From: JAIQFL01 sp035295745
Lineage (GTDB): Bacteria > Acidobacteriota > Terriglobia > Bryobacterales > Bryobacteraceae
NCBI GenBank assembly: GCA_035295745.1
Contig: DATGIL010000044.1
Coordinates: forward strand, 1-58,600
DNA length: 58,600 nucleotides
Direction of reading: 5' to 3'
Part shown: positions 51,319 to 58,600 of the stretch, in pieces
How the letters are laid out: every line of letters begins with the position of its first letter
Position numbering within the stretch: position 1 is the first letter of the stretch
Notes under the pieces: generated by a model
Databases searched by the model: none
What the model was told of the DNA's origin: nothing
What the model saw: only the letters and a program-made list of their open reading frames with translations
Position numbers and translations under genes: made by a program

Positions 51319-52740
51319 TTACCCGGCGAGCATCTTCAGGTATCGATAGAAAAAATCCACGCCTTGATAAAACGATTCGACGCGCACGCGCTCGTCTTTG
51401 CCGTGCGCCCGCACGTCGTCCTGATCGATCGCGACCCCGTTCACGCCGTAGGTCGGAATTCCCGCGGCCATCGTGTAAATGCTGTCCGAAGCGCCCGTAT
51501 CCATAACCGGCAGCACGGGAACGCCCAGCCACATCTCATCGGCCAGTTTCTCCAGCGGCTTCAGGACTTCGGGACGCGGCGCGATCGGCGGGAAGCCGCG
51601 CTTCTCCGGCGCACGATCGGAAACTTCGCCCGCATCGCTCATGTAACGGACCACCACTTTGGCATCGGCGAAGACTCCGATTAACGTCTGACGGATCTCT
51701 TCGGGAGAGTGGCCCGGCAAAATCCGGCAATTGACCAGCGCCTGGGCGGTCTGCGGCAGCGCATTGTTGGCGTGCCCGGCGTTGAGGCGCGTCGCCACGC
51801 AGGTAGTGCGCATGGTGGAGTTGAAGCGGGCGTCGGCGGAGAGTCTCGCGATCGCCGCGGCGTCCGGTTTCGGCGCCAGAATGGCCTTCATGTCAGCCGC
51901 TGTCTGACCAGTCTCGCGCTCCGCCCTTCTGCGAAAATAGTCGCGCGTGACGGCGTTCAACTCGAACGGAAACGGCTTCTGCTCCAATCGCGTGAGCGCC
52001 TCGGCGATGTGGTAGATCGCATTGTCGGGCACCGGCAGGGAGCTGTGGCCGCCCGGATTGGTCACGGTGAGTTGGAAGTCGGCGTAGATCTTCTCGCTCG
52101 CCTCCACATCCACGTTCACGGGCTTCCCCTTCACCGTGGTGACACCGCCCGAGTCGGCGTTGATGACGAAATCGCAATCCACCAGATCGCGGTGATTCTT
52201 CAGCAGCCAATCGACCCCGTTGGACTGTCCGAATTCCTCATCCGCCGTGAGCGCCAGAATCAGATCGCGACTGGGCCGGAAGCCTTCGCGGCGGAAACGA
52301 ATGAACGTCGTCACCAACGCGGCGTCGTTGACCTTCATGTCCTGCGTACCCCGGCCGTAAAAGTATCCGTCCTTCTCAACAAACTGGAACGGATCAGTGG
52401 TCCAATCCGCACGGCGCGCCTCGACCACGTCGAGATGTCCGATCAGCAGGACCGGTTTCAACCCGCTCGCGCCCGTGCCTCGCAGACGCGTCACCAGGTT
52501 TCCCTTGCGATCGTTGGGCCCCAGCACTTTGACATCTTCCGCCGGAAATCCGGCAGTGATCAGACGCTTCGCCATCGCCTGCGCCGCGGTGGTGGTGTTG
52601 CCCACGGAGTCGGTTGTGTTGATCTCGATCAGTTCGCGAAAGATCTCGCGCGAAAGTGCGCGCGTGGCATCGTCCAGACCTGTAGCCGGCAAGGCACAGG
52701 AAAGCGAGACGACAAGAAGCGAGAGTCTTCGGATTATCAT
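51319..52740 (-). CDS. Secreted M20 family metallopeptidase
   Basis: This protein has 473 residues and a signal peptide (LSLLVVSLSCALPATG). M20 motifs are complete: LLIGHLDVVE (zinc His and catalytic Asp), GRGTQDMK (bridging Asp), LTADEEFGQ (catalytic Glu and zinc Glu) and NADSGG (zinc Asp). The dimerisation domain contains GHSSLPVPDN, and the late AHGKDERV supplies the last metal His. It is probably a carboxypeptidase or dipeptidase in the periplasm. The ATG at 52740 is taken; the frame extends three codons further to 52749, overlapping the divergent small gene. Confidence 0.93.
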   Translation of the reverse strand: MIIRRLSLLVVSLSCALPATGLDDATRALSREIFRELIEINTTDSVGNTTTAAQAMAKRLITAGFPAEDVKVLGPNDRKGNLVTRLRGTGASGLKPVLLIGHLDVVEARRADWTTDPFQFVEKDGYFYGRGTQDMKVNDAALVTTFIRFRREGFRPSRDLILALTADEEFGQSNGVDWLLKNHRDLVDCDFVINADSGGVTTVKGKPVNVDVEASEKIYADFQLTVTNPGGHSSLPVPDNAIYHIAEALTRLEQKPFPFELNAVTRDYFRRRAERETGQTAADMKAILAPKPDAAAIARLSADARFNSTMRTTCVATRLNAGHANNALPQTAQALVNCRILPGHSPEEIRQTLIGVFADAKVVVRYMSDAGEVSDRAPEKRGFPPIAPRPEVLKPLEKLADEMWLGVPVLPVMDTGASDSIYTMAAGIPTYGVNGVAIDQDDVRAHGKDERVRVESFYQGVDFFYRYLKMLAG

Positions 52741-52747
52741 GGTTCCC

Positions 52748-53041
52748 ATGCCTACCTACGAAGTGTATGTGGACGACAATTTCCATTATATGGACGAAGA
52801 TGAACGCTACTTCCTGGGTGCGTTCACCGACTGCGCCTCAGCCGTTCGCGCGTGCAAGACGATTGTCGACCAGTTCCTTCTCGGGGAGGCCCCGGCGCGC
52901 ACGCCGTCAGAACTGCTGAAACACTACAAGTCGTTCGGCGAGGATCCGTTCATCCGGTCGGACGATCCCAACTGCCGCTTCAGCGCGTGGACGTACGCCG
53001 AGACGCGGTCGCGCGAACTGGCGGGCAAGCCGGAATCGTAA
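52748..53041 (+). CDS. Small conserved hypothetical protein
   Basis: This cytoplasmic protein has 97 residues and starts MPTYEVYVDDNFHYMDEDER. It is alpha/beta with a conserved-looking CASAVRACKTIVDQFL helix and a FGEDPFI loop. Similar small proteins are widespread in Proteobacteria and Acidobacteria under hypothetical names. The start lies only seven bases from the divergent peptidase start, and there is no clear ribosome site, so it may be leaderless. It may be co-transcribed with the isomerase gene 17 bases downstream. Confidence 0.75.
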   Translation: MPTYEVYVDDNFHYMDEDERYFLGAFTDCASAVRACKTIVDQFLLGEAPARTPSELLKHYKSFGEDPFIRSDDPNCRFSAWTYAETRSRELAGKPES

Positions 53042-53058
53042 GGCGCTACCATTGACGC

Positions 53059-54066
53059 ATGGACCGTTTCCCGCTCGGATACAACACCTACTCCATTCGC
53101 GCGATGCGCTGGAACGACGTGCCCTTGCTGGAGTACGCCGCCGGTCTCAAGCTCGACGCCGTCTTCCTGCAAGACTCGATCGACCCCGCGAACAACGATC
53201 CGGCGCATTGGAAACTCCTCAAGGAAACCGCCGCCCGCCTGGGACTCGAACTGAACGGTGGCGATGCTGGAGCGCTACCACGCACTCCCGACGGGATGAA
53301 TGCCACCCTGCAACGCCTCCGCGACGGGATTCGGCACTCGGTAGGCATCGGGTCGAAATTGTGCCGCTTCCGCGTGGCGGGCGATCGTGCGAGCCTCCCG
53401 CCGGGGCCGGTGGAGAAGGTGATGGAGGACATGGTGCGTACGCTGCGGTCGGTTCGCACGGAAGCCATGGACGCCGGCATCAAATTCGCTATCGAAAATC
53501 ATAAGGACCTGTACTGCTGGCAGACACGCCAGATCATCGACGCGGCCGGAAAGGAGTTCGTCGGCTCGTATCTCGATACCGGGAATCCCGTCTTTGTGAT
53601 GGAGGATCCGCTCGCCACAGTGGAGACGCTGGGGCCGGTCGCGGTGATGCTGCATCTGCGCGACTCGGTGGTGTACGAATCGCACAACGGAATTGCCGTG
53701 CAGTGGGTACCGCTGGGAGAAGGCGTGGTCGATTTCAAGAAGATCGTCGCCAAGGCGAAGGAGGTCTGTCCCCCGATTGCGGTCTACAACAAGCCGATCA
53801 CTGGCCGTCCGCCACAGATTCTCTCGATCTACGATCCCGCATTCATGAAGACGTGGAGCGACATGCGCGCTTCGGACCTGGCGCGATTCATCGCGTTGGC
53901 GAAGAAGGGGCATCCCTACGAAAGCCACATGGTGATTGAGGACGTGCCCGGCAAGCCTGCTGAACCAATTGCGGCGGCGCTCCAATATCAGCAGCGCGAG
54001 CATATGGAGCGGGGCGTGGAATACGCCCGGAAGGTTCTGGACCTCGGCATCAAATGGCGCGGCTGA
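53059..54066 (+). CDS. Sugar phosphate isomerase/epimerase-type TIM barrel
   Basis: This protein has 335 residues of the xylose isomerase-like AP_endonuc_2 superfamily. It starts LGYNTYSIRAMRW and has the metal-ligand glutamate in FAIENHKDLY, the Asp/Asn pair in SYLDTGNPV, His in MLHLRDSV and Glu in MVIEDVPG. No signal peptide is visible. It probably isomerises or epimerises a keto sugar; the substrate is not evident. It follows the small conserved protein by 17 bases and converges on lysC. Confidence 0.88.
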   Translation: MDRFPLGYNTYSIRAMRWNDVPLLEYAAGLKLDAVFLQDSIDPANNDPAHWKLLKETAARLGLELNGGDAGALPRTPDGMNATLQRLRDGIRHSVGIGSKLCRFRVAGDRASLPPGPVEKVMEDMVRTLRSVRTEAMDAGIKFAIENHKDLYCWQTRQIIDAAGKEFVGSYLDTGNPVFVMEDPLATVETLGPVAVMLHLRDSVVYESHNGIAVQWVPLGEGVVDFKKIVAKAKEVCPPIAVYNKPITGRPPQILSIYDPAFMKTWSDMRASDLARFIALAKKGHPYESHMVIEDVPGKPAEPIAAALQYQQREHMERGVEYARKVLDLGIKWRG

Positions 54067-54105
54067 AACGGGACTATCGTTCTGCCTTAGCCGGCCTTGC
54101 AAAAG

Positions 54106-54149
54106 GTGGAAGACCTGCTGACGCGAGCGGCTCGTAGTCTTTCTTCCAC
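54106..54149. terminator. Hairpin between convergent genes containing a dispersed-repeat core
   Basis: GTGGAAGA (54106-54113) and TCTTCCAC (54142-54149) form an 8-bp perfect stem with a 28-base loop. The loop holds ctgctgacgcgagcggctcg, a variant of the dispersed repeat seen at 22026 and 26822. It could act as a bidirectional terminator for the isomerase and lysC transcripts, although T-runs are weak. Confidence 0.45.
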
Positions 54150-54153
54150 TGCC

Positions 54154-55620
54154 TTAGGGCGTCCCCTCCTCTTTGCGGCGCGCCATCGGAAAAGTGAACA
54201 CCGGCACCGGCGGACGGCGGCCCAACCCGCACTCCGCATGCACGGCGCGTACCGCGCTCTCGAGACCGTCGCGCCGGACCACCACGGCGATGGTCAATTC
54301 GCTTGATCCCTGCGAGATGGCGATGACATTGACCTGAGCACGCGAAATCGCGGTGAAGATGCGGCCTGCGAGTCCGGGCTTGCCCTGCATGCCTTCACCC
54401 ACCGCAGCGAGCAACCCCACATCCTGATCGACCTTGATCGGGTGCAGATAGTGGTGCGCCAGTTCCAACGCCAGCACCGATTCCACAGCTTCCACAGTGC
54501 GATCGAGTTCCTCCTGGCGAACCAGAAAACAGAAGCTCTGCCGGTAGCTGGAACTCGACACCAACAACACTTCCAGATTCGCCCGCGCCACCGCGTCGAG
54601 CGCCCGCGCCATCACTTGCACCCCGTTCAACTCGGCGCTCGCCGGCTCCAGCGAGACCAGCGCGACGTTCTTCATCGACGCGACCGCGCGTGTCCCGTTC
54701 ATCGCCGCGATCGACGGAACGATCTTGGTTCCCGGCTTCTCCGGCGCAAAACTGTTCTTGCTCCAGACCGGAATCTTGTTCTCGGCCAGAGGTGCGAGCG
54801 TGCGCGGATGAAGCACCTTGGCCCCGGCATAGGCCAACTCAGCCGCTTCCGCGTAGGTGATCTCTTCCAGCACCTCGGCATCCGGCACCAGGCGCGGATC
54901 GGCGCTCATGATTCCATCGACGTCGGTCCAGATCCACAATTCCGCGGCATCCAGCGCGGCCGCCAGGATCGACGCCGAGAAATCGGAGCCCCCACGGCCC
55001 AGCGTCGTCGGACGGCCGTCCGCAGTGGCGCCGTTGAAGCCCGTGATGATCGGCATGGAGCCTTGCCCGATCAGCGGTAGCAGACAGGCCCTCGCCTTCT
55101 CGCGCGTCGGTTCCATCAGTGGCGAGGCGTTGCCGAAGACCGCATCCGTCACTACCACCTCGCGCGCGTTGATCGCGGCTGCAGGGATCCCCTCGGCATT
55201 CAGGTGCTCGGAGACCAGCAGCGCCGACAGCCGCTCACCGATCGCCACCGCTTCGTCCACCGAACGCGGAGGCCGCTCGCCCAGCATCGCCATGCCGCGC
55301 GCGATCCGTTCGAACTCATCCACGAGCGCACCGATCTTCACGATCACCGCTGGCTGCCGCACTTCCGGCAGCAATGCTTTACATGCCTCCACATGGCGAG
55401 CGCGCAGTTTAGCGAGATTCGCCTCCATGCCCGCAAGGTCGCCCGCCTCGGCGTGCCGCATGGTATCGAGCAGCAGGTCGGTGATTTTGGACATCGCCGA
55501 AACCACTACCGCGACGGGCCGCTTGCGGCGCTCACTCGCCGCAAGCTGAGCGGACACCCGCATCCGTTCGGCGGAACCCACGCTCGTGCCGCCGAATTTC
55601 ATCACGACGAGATCTGTCAA
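54154..55620 (-). CDS. lysC: Aspartate kinase
   Basis: This enzyme phosphorylates L-aspartate with ATP, the first step to lysine, threonine and methionine. It has 488 residues, longer than the ~400 of the alpha-type monofunctional enzymes and nearer to E. coli LysC. The N-terminal VMKFGGTSVGSAERM, the FNGATADGRPTTLGRGGSD substrate loop and the DVDGIMSADPR segment are intact. The last ~150 residues hold two ACT domains, so feedback inhibition is expected. It is followed closely by a convergent gene and overlaps the cmk gene by four bases (54154-55620 against 55617). Confidence 0.96.
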   Translation of the reverse strand: MTDLVVMKFGGTSVGSAERMRVSAQLAASERRKRPVAVVVSAMSKITDLLLDTMRHAEAGDLAGMEANLAKLRARHVEACKALLPEVRQPAVIVKIGALVDEFERIARGMAMLGERPPRSVDEAVAIGERLSALLVSEHLNAEGIPAAAINAREVVVTDAVFGNASPLMEPTREKARACLLPLIGQGSMPIITGFNGATADGRPTTLGRGGSDFSASILAAALDAAELWIWTDVDGIMSADPRLVPDAEVLEEITYAEAAELAYAGAKVLHPRTLAPLAENKIPVWSKNSFAPEKPGTKIVPSIAAMNGTRAVASMKNVALVSLEPASAELNGVQVMARALDAVARANLEVLLVSSSSYRQSFCFLVRQEELDRTVEAVESVLALELAHHYLHPIKVDQDVGLLAAVGEGMQGKPGLAGRIFTAISRAQVNVIAISQGSSELTIAVVVRRDGLESAVRAVHAECGLGRRPPVPVFTFPMARRKEEGTP

Positions 55621-56324
55621 CTGTAATCCTTTCCATTGGTGACGCGCGACCGCACGATTTTCAAGATCGCCTCCTCCACTTCGTCGAGAGAGAGCGCCGT
55701 GGAATCCAGGTAGATCGCATCAGGAGCCTGCGCCAGGGGCGCGTCGGAGCGCGTGCTATCGCGTTGGTCGCGCTCTTTGATCTGCGCCGCGACGGTGCTC
55801 TGGGAAATCGCTTCGCCTTTGGCCTGACTTTCGCGGAAGCGGCGCCGGGCTCGTTCGTCGGGCTCGGCATCCAGGAAGATCTTCACGTCGGCGTTGGGGA
55901 ACACCACCGTTCCGATGTCCCGCCCCTCCATCACCACGCTGGCCTGCTCTCCCATGGCGCGCTGCTTCGCCACCATGGCGCGGCGCACACCTGGGAGCAC
56001 AGCTACCTTCGAGGCGCCACTCGATACTTCAGGCGTGCGAATCGCTTCGGTGATGTCTTCGCCGTTCAGACTAATGCGCCCCGGCGAGAGTTCGATATCG
56101 GCGGCGATGGCCAATTGCTCCATGCGGTGTGGATCGTCCCAACTCACGTTTCGCTGGAGCGCCCAGAGTGCCACGGCACGGTACATCGCGCCCGTGTCGA
56201 TGTAGGTGAATCCTAACCGGTTGGCCAGCAGCTTGGCGAGTGTACTCTTGCCGGCGCCGGCGGGACCGTCGATTGCCACCACAATGCGTCTTGGTTTGGA
56301 ATCTGCCAAGAAATAGAATAACAA
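55617..56324 (-). CDS. cmk: Cytidylate kinase
   Basis: This enzyme phosphorylates CMP and dCMP with ATP. It has up to 235 residues. Walker A is AIDGPAGAGKST, the NMP-binding segment is YIDTGAMYRAVALWAL, the VVMEGRDIGTVVFP loop binds CMP, and the lid is RRRFRESQAKG. The start is uncertain: TTG at 56324, TTG at 56309 and a GTG a few codons later (just before VAIDGPAG) are all possible, and none has a good ribosome site. It is 5 bases from a divergent gene. Its end overlaps lysC by four bases. Confidence 0.95.
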   Translation of the reverse strand: MLFYFLADSKPRRIVVAIDGPAGAGKSTLAKLLANRLGFTYIDTGAMYRAVALWALQRNVSWDDPHRMEQLAIAADIELSPGRISLNGEDITEAIRTPEVSSGASKVAVLPGVRRAMVAKQRAMGEQASVVMEGRDIGTVVFPNADVKIFLDAEPDERARRRFRESQAKGEAISQSTVAAQIKERDQRDSTRSDAPLAQAPDAIYLDSTALSLDEVEEAILKIVRSRVTNGKDYS

Positions 56325-56329
56325 GCAGC

Positions 56330-56707
56330 ATGACCCCGGACGAATTCGACCAACTGGTGGACGCGGCTGTCGCGCGCATCCCGCCTCGCTTTCGCAAGCG
56401 GATGAAGAACCTGGCCATGATGGTGGAAAGCGAACCGAGCCCGCAACAGTTGGCGCACGCCCGTGTGGGTCGCGGAAGCACGCTTCTGGGGTTGTACGAA
56501 GGCCGGCCGCTCCCGCAGCGCAGCGTCTTCGAGCCGTTTGCCATGCCGGATCGCATCACCATTTTCCAGGGACCGCATGAACGGCTGGCGCAAAGTCCCG
56601 AACACCTCGTCAAGATGGTGCAGGACACGGTATGGCACGAAGTGGCGCATTATTTCGGCATGGACGAACTGCAGGTGCGAGCCGCCGAGCGGCGGCGGAG
56701 AAGCTAG
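56330..56707 (+). CDS. Zincin-like metallopeptidase (DUF1025-type)
   Basis: This protein has 125 residues of the DUF1025/PF06262 metallopeptidase family. The zinc motif HEVAHYFGMDE is near the C-terminus, preceded by GLYEGRPLPQRSVFE and ITIFQGPHERLA. No signal or membrane segment is visible. The ATG at 56330 has no strong ribosome site; longer in-frame starts lie inside cmk. Cellular role is unknown. The gene is divergent from cmk with a five-base gap. Confidence 0.9.
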   Translation: MTPDEFDQLVDAAVARIPPRFRKRMKNLAMMVESEPSPQQLAHARVGRGSTLLGLYEGRPLPQRSVFEPFAMPDRITIFQGPHERLAQSPEHLVKMVQDTVWHEVAHYFGMDELQVRAAERRRRS

Positions 56708-56725
56708 GGCCGATTGGTGTACGGA

Positions 56726-56816
56726 GTGGGCCCTCGCCTGCCCACGGGAGGTAAATACGCCGCGTGCCATATCAACCCGATCGGATTTGGTCCGGAGGGC
56801 AGATCGTGATCTGCCC
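56726..56816. terminator. Two stem-loops before the ABC permease gene
   Basis: GTGGGC...GCCCAC (56726-56745) and the strong GGGCAGATC-GT-GATCTGCCC (56797-56816, 9-bp stem) lie in the 154-bp gap. Neither has a T-run, so the second could equally be an operator for the permease gene 45 bases downstream. Confidence 0.4.
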
Positions 56817-56861
56817 ACGTGCCCGGGAACTTATCGCGACGTCCCGGTGTCAACAACCGTC

Positions 56862-58600
56862 ATGGTGTACCAGGACGTGATCTTCGCTCTGAGGATGCTT
56901 TCGCGGAATCGGACCTTTAGCCTGGTTGCCGTCTTGTCGCTGGCCATCGGCATCGGAGCCGCGACCTCCGTTTTCAGCGTCGTCGACCGGATCCTCTTCC
57001 GTAGCCTGCCGTATGCCTATGGGGACCGCCTGCTTTCGGTCGGGATCGCCGCCCCTATGCTCCCGTACGATTTCCTCTTTGGGTCGTCCTATCTCGACCT
57101 CCGCACCCATCAGCAGATGTTCGAGGCTGTCACCTCGTGGTCCGGCATTAACGACTGCGACCTGACCGATGGCGAGCCCGTCCGCCTCAGCTGCGCGGCC
57201 GTGGAATCGACTTTCCTGAGCACCGTAGGAATCACGCCAATCCTTGGCCGCGGTTTCACACCCGAAGAAGACGGCCCGTCCCGAGCCCCTGTCGCGCTGC
57301 TCTCCTATGGGCTCTGGCAATCGCGATTCGGCGGACGTTCCGATGTCCTGGAAAACACCATCGCCCTGAACGGACAGCAGGTGCGCATCGTGGGCATCCT
57401 GCCGCGCGATTTCGAGGCCCCCACGCTGGCACATGCGGATTTGGTCATTCCGCAAGCGTTGGACGACGACACATTAGCCCGCGCCGTCACTGGCCGTCCG
57501 CTGCGAGTGCTGGCACGCATGCGGCCGGGTACCAGCGTCGAATCCCTGCAGGCACAGGCGGAAGCGGCCCTTATGCTCGCGCTTCCTAAATTCCCGGGCG
57601 CGCGCGAACTCAAGGCGCGAGTTCGCACTCTGCGCGATTTCCAGGTTGGTGATGGAAAGGCGGTCTCCTGGATGCTCTTTGCATCGGTGATCGCGGTCCT
57701 CCTGCTCGCCTGCGCGAATCTGGCGAATCTGCTGCTCGCAGGTGCAGTGAAGCGCCGGCGGGAGATGGCCATCCGCGCTGCGTTGGGCGCGGGACGGATT
57801 CGCCTGCTCCGGCAGTCGCTCACGGAAAGTTTGGTGCTGGCGATCGCCGGTGGCGTTGCCGGAGTTCTTCTGGCCCAGGTGCTCCTCAAACTACTGATCG
57901 CGATGGCCCCGGAAGGCATTCCGCGCCTGGCGCAAGCAACGCTCGATCTGCGCGTGTTGACCTTTGCCTTCGGCTGCTCGCTGGTCTGCGGAGTGGTCTT
58001 CGGGATCGGCCCGGCTCTCTCCAGTGCACTGCCTTCTTCGCCACGCGTCGAGGGCGACCGCGGCTGGTTGCGGCCTGCACTGGTAGTCACGCAATTCGCG
58101 CTTTCGCTCGCTCTGCTCACGGGCGCCGGACTCCTGGGGCGAGCCCTCTGGGGTCTGGAGCATAAACCGCTCGGCATGGAGACCCAGCAGGTGGTCACTG
58201 CGTCGTTCTCGCTCGCGCCCCAGCGCTATCCTGACACGGCGCGCCAACTGGCGTTCTCGGAAGCGCTGGAGAATCGTCTGCGCAACTTGCCTGGCTTCGT
58301 GTCGGCTGCCATCGCCGATTCCAATCCGCCGAACGCGCCGTTAAGATCGAAGCCCATTTGGGGACTCGAAATCGACGGCCACGCGCCGAACTCGTCTTAT
58401 CAGGGAACCGTAGTGTGGCGGGCTGTGAATCCCGAGTACTTCCGGACGCTCAGCATAGCCATTCTACGCGGGCGCGCCTTCACCGAACAGGATCGCGAGT
58501 CGTCGAACGAGGTGACGATTATCAGCCAGTCGCTGGCGCGCCGCCTGTTTCCTGATGGCATCGCGGTGGGGCATCGACTCGGCAAAGCGGTCATCGTGGG
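56862..58600 (+). CDS. ADOP/MacB-like ABC permease, 3' end beyond window
   Basis: This is the 5' part (579 residues and counting) of an acidobacterial-type duplicated orphan permease. MVYQDVIFALRMLSRN leads into the first helix (FSLVAVLSLAIGIGAATSVFSVVD). The first MacB periplasmic core domain spans ~50-260. A FtsX-like triplet of helices follows around ~265-400 (LLACANLANLLLAG, MAIRAALGAGR). A second MacB-type module starts near ~405 (ALVVTQFALSLALLTGAGLLGR). The reading frame is open to the window edge. No ATPase gene is present here, consistent with orphan members. The start lacks a clear ribosome site. Confidence 0.9.
   Translation, partial: MVYQDVIFALRMLSRNRTFSLVAVLSLAIGIGAATSVFSVVDRILFRSLPYAYGDRLLSVGIAAPMLPYDFLFGSSYLDLRTHQQMFEAVTSWSGINDCDLTDGEPVRLSCAAVESTFLSTVGITPILGRGFTPEEDGPSRAPVALLSYGLWQSRFGGRSDVLENTIALNGQQVRIVGILPRDFEAPTLAHADLVIPQALDDDTLARAVTGRPLRVLARMRPGTSVESLQAQAEAALMLALPKFPGARELKARVRTLRDFQVGDGKAVSWMLFASVIAVLLLACANLANLLLAGAVKRRREMAIRAALGAGRIRLLRQSLTESLVLAIAGGVAGVLLAQVLLKLLIAMAPEGIPRLAQATLDLRVLTFAFGCSLVCGVVFGIGPALSSALPSSPRVEGDRGWLRPALVVTQFALSLALLTGAGLLGRALWGLEHKPLGMETQQVVTASFSLAPQRYPDTARQLAFSEALENRLRNLPGFVSAAIADSNPPNAPLRSKPIWGLEIDGHAPNSSYQGTVVWRAVNPEYFRTLSIAILRGRAFTEQDRESSNEVTIISQSLARRLFPDGIAVGHRLGKAVIV

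Noticed and set aside
51709..52803. Plus-strand open frame of 364 codons
   Set aside because: Antisense to the M20 peptidase gene, which has all its metal-binding motifs.
54154..55620. Bifunctional aspartate kinase/homoserine dehydrogenase
   Set aside because: The protein ends after the ACT domains at about 488 residues, with no dehydrogenase domain.

Overview
The window looks like chromosome of a GC-rich acidobacterium, most likely a relative of Candidatus Solibacter or Bryobacter. This is inferred from family content, not from a marker gene: an ADOP/MacB-type orphan permease, a TAT-type Gfo/Idh/MocA oxidoreductase, DUF3500, NHL-repeat and M28 proteins, a twin GlcG/DUF336 protein, and dispersed GC-rich repeats with the core GCTTGCTNACGCGCGCGGCTCG. 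I see no rRNA, tRNA, insertion sequence, phage gene or CRISPR array.

Layout. 1-5.2 kb: a tandem repeat, a winged-helix/AAA+ ATPase, a CDF metal exporter, a DUF3500 protein and an oxidoreductase. 5.2-9.0 kb: a REPIN-like hairpin, then a tightly packed four-gene set (alcohol dehydrogenase, ICMT-like methyltransferase, epimerase, DapA-like aldolase). 9.1-12.6 kb: radical SAM, NHL-repeat protein and M28 peptidase in overlapping order. 12.7-17.5 kb: a methyltransferase, uvrA and an SLH-type surface protein. 17.5-22.0 kb: an operon of cupredoxin-like protein, sensor kinase and outer-membrane barrel, divergent from a single-domain response regulator. 22.0-29.8 kb: a hairpin repeat cassette, small unknown genes, the yacL-ispD-ispF operon, a repeat cluster, and an XRE-cupin regulator with a PLP decarboxylase, divergent from a PaiB-like gene across paired dyads.

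29.85-44.92 kb is the standout. It is a nine-gene, same-strand, mostly overlapping operon. In transcription order it encodes a cNMP/FHA/4x[4Fe-4S] protein, a cytochrome b-like membrane protein, a membrane-anchored decahaem cytochrome, a PP2C phosphatase, a Ser/Thr kinase, a c554-like multihaem cytochrome, a large outer-membrane barrel, a giant multihaem/LVIVD-propeller cytochrome and a GlcG/DUF336 double-domain protein. I infer an electron conduit from the cytoplasmic Fe-S protein through the inner membrane and periplasm to the outer membrane, with second-messenger and phospho-threonine control built in. I know of no characterised system with this composition.

45.3-51.1 kb is a glycan-assembly cluster (two GT2 enzymes, DUF2304, a GT-C/TPR protein, a GT4 enzyme and an SDR). 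51.3-58.6 kb holds an M20 peptidase, a conserved small protein, a TIM-barrel isomerase, lysC, cmk, a zincin-like metallopeptidase, and the 5' part of an ABC permease that runs off the window.
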